From: Mesolinea sp040772305
GTDB lineage: Bacteria; Chloroflexota; Anaerolineae; Anaerolineales; Anaerolineaceae
Assembly: GCA_040772305.1 (NCBI GenBank)
Contig: JAXGYK010000001.1
Coordinates: 1,054,001 to 1,118,000, forward strand
DNA: 64,000 nucleotides
Reading direction: 5' to 3'
Position 1 is the first letter of the stretch. Every line of letters starts with the position of its first letter. The notes beneath the pieces are model-generated. The model did not search any database. It was not told where the DNA came from and worked only from the letters and a program-made list of their open reading frames with translations. Made by a program: the position numbers and the translations under genes. Positions 61,372 to 64,000 of this stretch are shown here, piece after piece.

Positions 61372-61721
61372 ACGCTGGCAGCTTCTTGTTTGCGAGTCCC
61401 ACGCAGTATTCCGTATATACCGAATTGCGCCGCAGGGTAATGGCCCTTGAACCTGGTCTGCAGGAAGAATTCCTTAAAACCCAGGTGAGTTACCGCGCCA
61501 AACGCAAATGTATTTGGCTGGCGCCTCAAAGCCAAAGGCGGCTCTTTCTCTGTCTGGGTAACTACCAGCCAGTTGCGCATCCACGGATAGACGGGCTGCA
61601 AAAAGGCGGCGAGACCCGTTATCTGCTTCAGTTTTTTATCACTGCAGCCGAAGAACTGGCTGAGATCGAAGCGATGGGCTGGCTGGAACAAGCAATTGAA
61701 TGGGGCTTTAAAGAACGCTAA
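61368..61721 (+). CDS. DUF5655-like protein, unknown function
   Basis: The 117-residue protein has the layout of DUF5655: TQYSVYTELRRRVMALEPGLQEEFLKTQVSYRAKRKCIWLAPQSQRRLFLCLGN, an alternating helix/strand pattern with aromatic and basic residues near the middle. It overlaps the uvrA stop by 4 bp and so is translated together with it; a DNA or RNA role has been suggested for the fold but nothing here proves it. I do not recognise a function. Confidence 0.7.
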   Translation: MNAGSFLFASPTQYSVYTELRRRVMALEPGLQEEFLKTQVSYRAKRKCIWLAPQSQRRLFLCLGNYQPVAHPRIDGLQKGGETRYLLQFFITAAEELAEIEAMGWLEQAIEWGFKER

Positions 61722-61734
61722 GACGGAGGAGTTT

Positions 61735-62214
61735 ATGCCTGAAGATTCTAAAACTCTTGCGATGCGGATGCTTGACAAGGCAGGTATCGCCTACCGGGTG
61801 CACAGCTACGATGCGCAGGAAGCACTCAGCGGGGTTGAAGTTGCCAAGGTGCTTGGCCAAGACCCTGGTCAGGTTTTTAAAACGCTGGTTACCGAAGGAA
61901 AAAGCGGTCAGCATTACGTGTTTATGCTTCCGGCAGCACAAAATTTGGATTTAAAGAAGGCAGCGGCAGTTTGCGGCGAAAAGGCTTTGCAGATGATCCC
62001 GCAAAAAGCCTTGTTGCCCCTTACCGGGTACGTTCACGGCGGCTGTTCACCGCTGGGAATGAAAAAACTATTCCCTACTTTTATTGATGAAACGGTGATT
62101 CTCTATGAGACGCTTGTGTTCAGTGCGGGCAAAATTGGCTTGCAGCTGGAATTGCGGTTGGAAGATTTGCAGACGGTGATTCCCCTGGAATTGTCCGACC
62201 TGAGTTTAAGTTAG
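61735..62214 (+). CDS. ybaK: Cys-tRNA(Pro)/aminoacyl-tRNA deacylase, YbaK/EbsC type
   Basis: The 159-residue protein has the YbaK fold: LDKAGIAYRVHSYDAQ, GVEVAKVLGQDPGQVFKTLVTEG, LDLKKAAAVCGEKAL and the closing GYVHGGCSPLGMKKLFPTFIDE. The Lys of FKTLV and the GGCSPLG loop mark the active site. It hydrolyses mischarged tRNA, keeping Cys off tRNA-Pro. The ATG at 61735 follows GGAGGAG; the gene lies 13 bp after the DUF5655 gene. The last four bases overlap the end of mntP on the other strand. Confidence 0.92.
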   Translation: MPEDSKTLAMRMLDKAGIAYRVHSYDAQEALSGVEVAKVLGQDPGQVFKTLVTEGKSGQHYVFMLPAAQNLDLKKAAAVCGEKALQMIPQKALLPLTGYVHGGCSPLGMKKLFPTFIDETVILYETLVFSAGKIGLQLELRLEDLQTVIPLELSDLSLS

Positions 62215-62771
62215 GCCCGCAAATGCGTTATCAGCACCTGAGCAGCGATGAGAATGAGGATGATGCCGCCCAGCAGTTCCATGCGCTTTCCAAACTGACA
62301 GCTTAAACGGTGCCCTGTAAAGACTCCCACGCCTGAAAGCAGCGCTGCAACCATACCTATAGCCAAGACTGAGGAAAACACAGGGATGCCTATCAGAGCG
62401 ATTGAAAGGCCTACAGCAAAGGCATCCAGACTGGTAGCAACCGAAAGCAGGACAAGCGTGCGTCCCTTGGAGGGATCCTGACTGAAGGCATCGCAATCCG
62501 GATTAAAGCTGGACTTAATCAATTTATAAGCTACAAAACACAGTAAGAAGGCTGCAATCCAATGGTCCCATTGCTTTACATATTCCATAACTGTGCCGCC
62601 GATCAGGTAACCCAGGGCAGTCATGCCGGCTTGAAAAATGCCAAAATGGGCAGCCAGGCGGATTTTTCCACGGCGATCGTGAATTTGACCGCAAGTACCC
62701 ACTGCCAGGCTTACGGCAAAGGCATCCATGGCGAGGCCGACAGCAATAAGGAAAATAGTGAGAATCTGCAT
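62211..62771 (-). CDS. mntP: MntP manganese efflux pump
   Basis: The 186-residue protein has six membrane helices in two repeats of three with the paired family motifs AVGLAMDAFAVSLAVG and SVATSLDAFAVGLSIALIG, whose Asp residues bind Mn(II). It exports excess manganese from the cytoplasm. The ATG at 62771 gives the usual family length; a Met at 62822 adds 17 residues that fit no signal. It is convergent with ybaK by 4 bp. No yybP-ykoY riboswitch was recognised upstream. The satD operator region lies on the far side. Confidence 0.9.
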   Translation of the reverse strand: MQILTIFLIAVGLAMDAFAVSLAVGTCGQIHDRRGKIRLAAHFGIFQAGMTALGYLIGGTVMEYVKQWDHWIAAFLLCFVAYKLIKSSFNPDCDAFSQDPSKGRTLVLLSVATSLDAFAVGLSIALIGIPVFSSVLAIGMVAALLSGVGVFTGHRLSCQFGKRMELLGGIILILIAAQVLITHLRA

Positions 62772-62845
62772 GAGCGCTTTAGTATACACCTGATGAATAA
62801 CCTCTTGCCGTTTAAGAAGCAATTTTTAAGAAGCAATTCCATTAA

Positions 62846-62921
62846 ATTGCTATTTAAATGGCAATATCTTTAAGTTGCTGTTTTAATGGCAAAATATAAG
62901 AATTGCTGTTATAATAGCAAT
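62846..62921 (+). promoter_or_regulatory. Array of three near-palindromic operators upstream of satD
   Basis: ATTGCTATTTAAATGGCAAT (62846-62865), GTTGCTGTTTTAATGGCAAA (62874-62893) and ATTGCTGTTATAATAGCAAT (62902-62921) are spaced exactly 28 bp apart and share TTGCT...GGCAA/AGCAA arms. The third covers TATAAT at 62910-62915. Two AAGCAAT half-sites appear just before the first copy (62818-62837), possibly a fourth degenerate unit. The layout suggests repression by a dimeric HTH protein, perhaps SatD itself. Confidence 0.7.
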
Positions 62922-62944
62922 AAACAAAGAGGAGTTCTAAGTTG

Positions 62945-63604
62945 ATGATCGCAGTAATTGGAGATATTGTCCATTCAAGACAGGCAAAAAATCGCGGATT
63001 TTTGCAGCAAAAGCTGGTGAATCTCCTGGACCTGATCAACCGCAACTACTCGGGCATTATTGCATCAAAGTTCGGGATTACCTTGGGGGATGAGTTTCAA
63101 GGTCTGGTTAAAAAGACCGATGGTTTAATGCAATTGATGGATGAACTCATTTTTGGTTTATACCCTGACCGTTTGAGAATTGGAATCGGTATAGGCGGGA
63201 TGCTTACACCTGTAAATCCACAAATCAGTCTTGGTGCGGATGGGCCGGCATATTGGGCTGCCCGGGATGCGATTAACACCATCCGTAAATCTAACGATTA
63301 TGGAAGAGTAAATATCTTTGTTGAGAGTGAAAGACCGACAAGTTCATTGGGCCTGGTGAATGAAGCCTTAGCTGCAACAGCGTTTATAGCCTCCAATTGG
63401 CGCGATACCCAGGTGGCTGTCATGCGTGCCCTTTTGGAAGAAGGAATTTGGAGCGATAAATTTGAGCAAAAACGCATCGCCGAAAAAATGGGGATCAGCT
63501 CAGTGGCTCTAAGCCGGCGCTTGGCAAGCAGCGGCATCAAACTTTATATTCGCACAAGGTCAGAGATTGAGCGCACGATGGAGGAATTAACCCATGCTGC
63601 CTAA
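62945..63604 (+). CDS. satD: SatD-family protein with cyclase-like N-terminus and C-terminal helix-turn-helix
   Basis: The 219-residue protein matches the SatD family of unknown function (named after a Streptococcus acid-tolerance locus). The N-terminus MIAVIGDIVHSRQ (Asp7), LGDEFQGL (Asp49/Glu50), RIGIGIGG (~78-85) and PAYWAARDA (~101-109, Arg107) lie in the order seen in class III nucleotide cyclases. The usual Asn before AAR is replaced. Residues ~150-205 look like a winged helix-turn-helix (QKRIAEKMGISSVALSRRLASSGI). The ATG at 62945 follows GAGGAG. The DUF3307 gene overlaps by 11 bp. It may repress its own promoter. Cyclase activity is an inference. Confidence 0.8.
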   Translation: MIAVIGDIVHSRQAKNRGFLQQKLVNLLDLINRNYSGIIASKFGITLGDEFQGLVKKTDGLMQLMDELIFGLYPDRLRIGIGIGGMLTPVNPQISLGADGPAYWAARDAINTIRKSNDYGRVNIFVESERPTSSLGLVNEALAATAFIASNWRDTQVAVMRALLEEGIWSDKFEQKRIAEKMGISSVALSRRLASSGIKLYIRTRSEIERTMEELTHAA

Positions 63605-64000
63605 TTCACTCTTGTTAATCCTTTTGTTGAGTGCGCATTGCATCGGAGATTTTTACCTGCAATGGCCTTGCCTGGCAGAGAAAAAACGCAGTGTTTACCC
63701 ATGGTTAATCGTGCACAGTTTACTTTATGCCATCCCTGTCGGTTTGGTTTATTTCGTTGTCGATATTAAATGGCCTTTTCTTTTATTGGCAGCGGCAGCT
63801 CACTGGCTGATAGACAGCGGCAAGTGGTTTTTGGATCGCAATAAAAAGATAAAACCTTCTGCTCTCTTTGCTGTTGACCAGGTTTTACATATGATTTGCT
63901 TGCTTACGCTCGGAATAATAGCACCTTCAGCAGCCTTAAAAGCACCTTTTTCTCTGATACTGGAGGACTTTTGGCGCTGGTTACTGGTATTTTTGTTGAT
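63594..64000 (+). CDS. DUF3307 membrane protein, 5' part
   Basis: The first 135 codons, running off the right edge. It starts MLPNSLLLILLLSAHCIGDFYLQWP, with four hydrophobic segments. Conserved DUF3307 residues are in or next to them: AHCIGDF (His15, Asp19), VHSLLYAI, AHWLIDSGKW and VDQVLHM. The His/Asp set in membrane segments hints at metal binding or catalysis, which is unproven. It overlaps the SatD gene by 11 bp, so the two are coupled; SatD and DUF3307 genes are known neighbours in several phyla. Confidence 0.82.
   Translation, partial: MLPNSLLLILLLSAHCIGDFYLQWPCLAEKKRSVYPWLIVHSLLYAIPVGLVYFVVDIKWPFLLLAAAAHWLIDSGKWFLDRNKKIKPSALFAVDQVLHMICLLTLGIIAPSAALKAPFSLILEDFWRWLLVFLL

Noticed and set aside
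62846..62921. CRISPR-like array
   Set aside because: Only three units, palindromic, spacers of 8 bp, and directly over a promoter; operator sites fit better.
62772..62940. yybP-ykoY manganese riboswitch upstream of mntP
   Set aside because: No matching conserved loops were seen; the region is taken by the satD operators.

Overview
The window looks like chromosomal DNA of an anaerobic, monoderm member of the Chloroflexota, most likely class Anaerolineae. This is inferred from gene content, not from a search. The supporting signs are many lipoproteins with Thr/Pro-rich linkers after the lipobox, a Ser/Thr kinase fused to an FGE-sulfatase domain, indolepyruvate:ferredoxin oxidoreductase for amino-acid fermentation, and several secreted or membrane peptidases. 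No outer-membrane genes were seen. Base composition is roughly balanced, with an AT-richer island at about 44.4-51.8 kb.

Layout. 0-2.5 kb: the 3' end of murJ, then a minus-strand set of xseA, xseB and a divergent PAP2 protein. 2.6-5.8 kb: a lipoprotein, a secreted serine protease and a thioesterase. 5.8-10.5 kb: a rearranged locus where a kinase-FGE gene lies between two copies of the 3' end of an ABC permease gene, with a decayed kinase remnant beside the second copy. 10.6-22.1 kb: housekeeping genes (sugar aminotransferase, MscS channel, PepF, IorAB, zinc membrane protease, Ctp protease, HAD nucleotidase, LOG protein, CbpA-type J protein). 22.5-24.9 kb: a biotin ECF transporter operon (bioY-ecfA-ecfT) with a strong promoter. 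25.2-29.1 kb: MFS exporter, HAD phosphatase, M20 peptidase. 29.3-32.5 kb: a two-component system and a secreted protein gene broken by an in-frame TGA; both promoters share a motif. 32.5-37.1 kb: two complete IS481-like elements with 25-26 bp target duplications around tRNA-Phe, an unusual phosphofructokinase and a TetR-like regulator. 37.2-43.6 kb: HIT protein, membrane and adhesin-like proteins, APC-USP transporter, phosphodiesterase, LysM protein and a truncated third IS. 43.7-44.4 kb: ABC and LuxR gene debris. 44.7-51.8 kb: an isochorismate-synthase-like gene followed by a five-gene peptide/nickel/opine-type ABC transporter. 52-58 kb: OPT transporter, Fe-type SOD, FAD oxidoreductase, YjbQ and a GPH symporter. 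58.2-62.8 kb: uvrA with a candidate SOS box, a DUF5655 protein, YbaK and MntP. 62.8-64 kb: a SatD-family gene and a DUF3307 membrane gene behind three evenly spaced palindromes.

Most noteworthy: (1) the SatD/DUF3307 pair, in which SatD carries a pattern resembling the metal-binding core of class III nucleotide cyclases joined to a helix-turn-helix, preceded by a 28-bp-period operator array that covers a TATAAT box; (2) the unusually long IS481 target duplications; (3) the two-component system with a shared promoter motif and an interrupted secreted target; (4) the partial tandem duplication at the kinase locus; (5) the isochorismate-synthase/ABC-transporter island.
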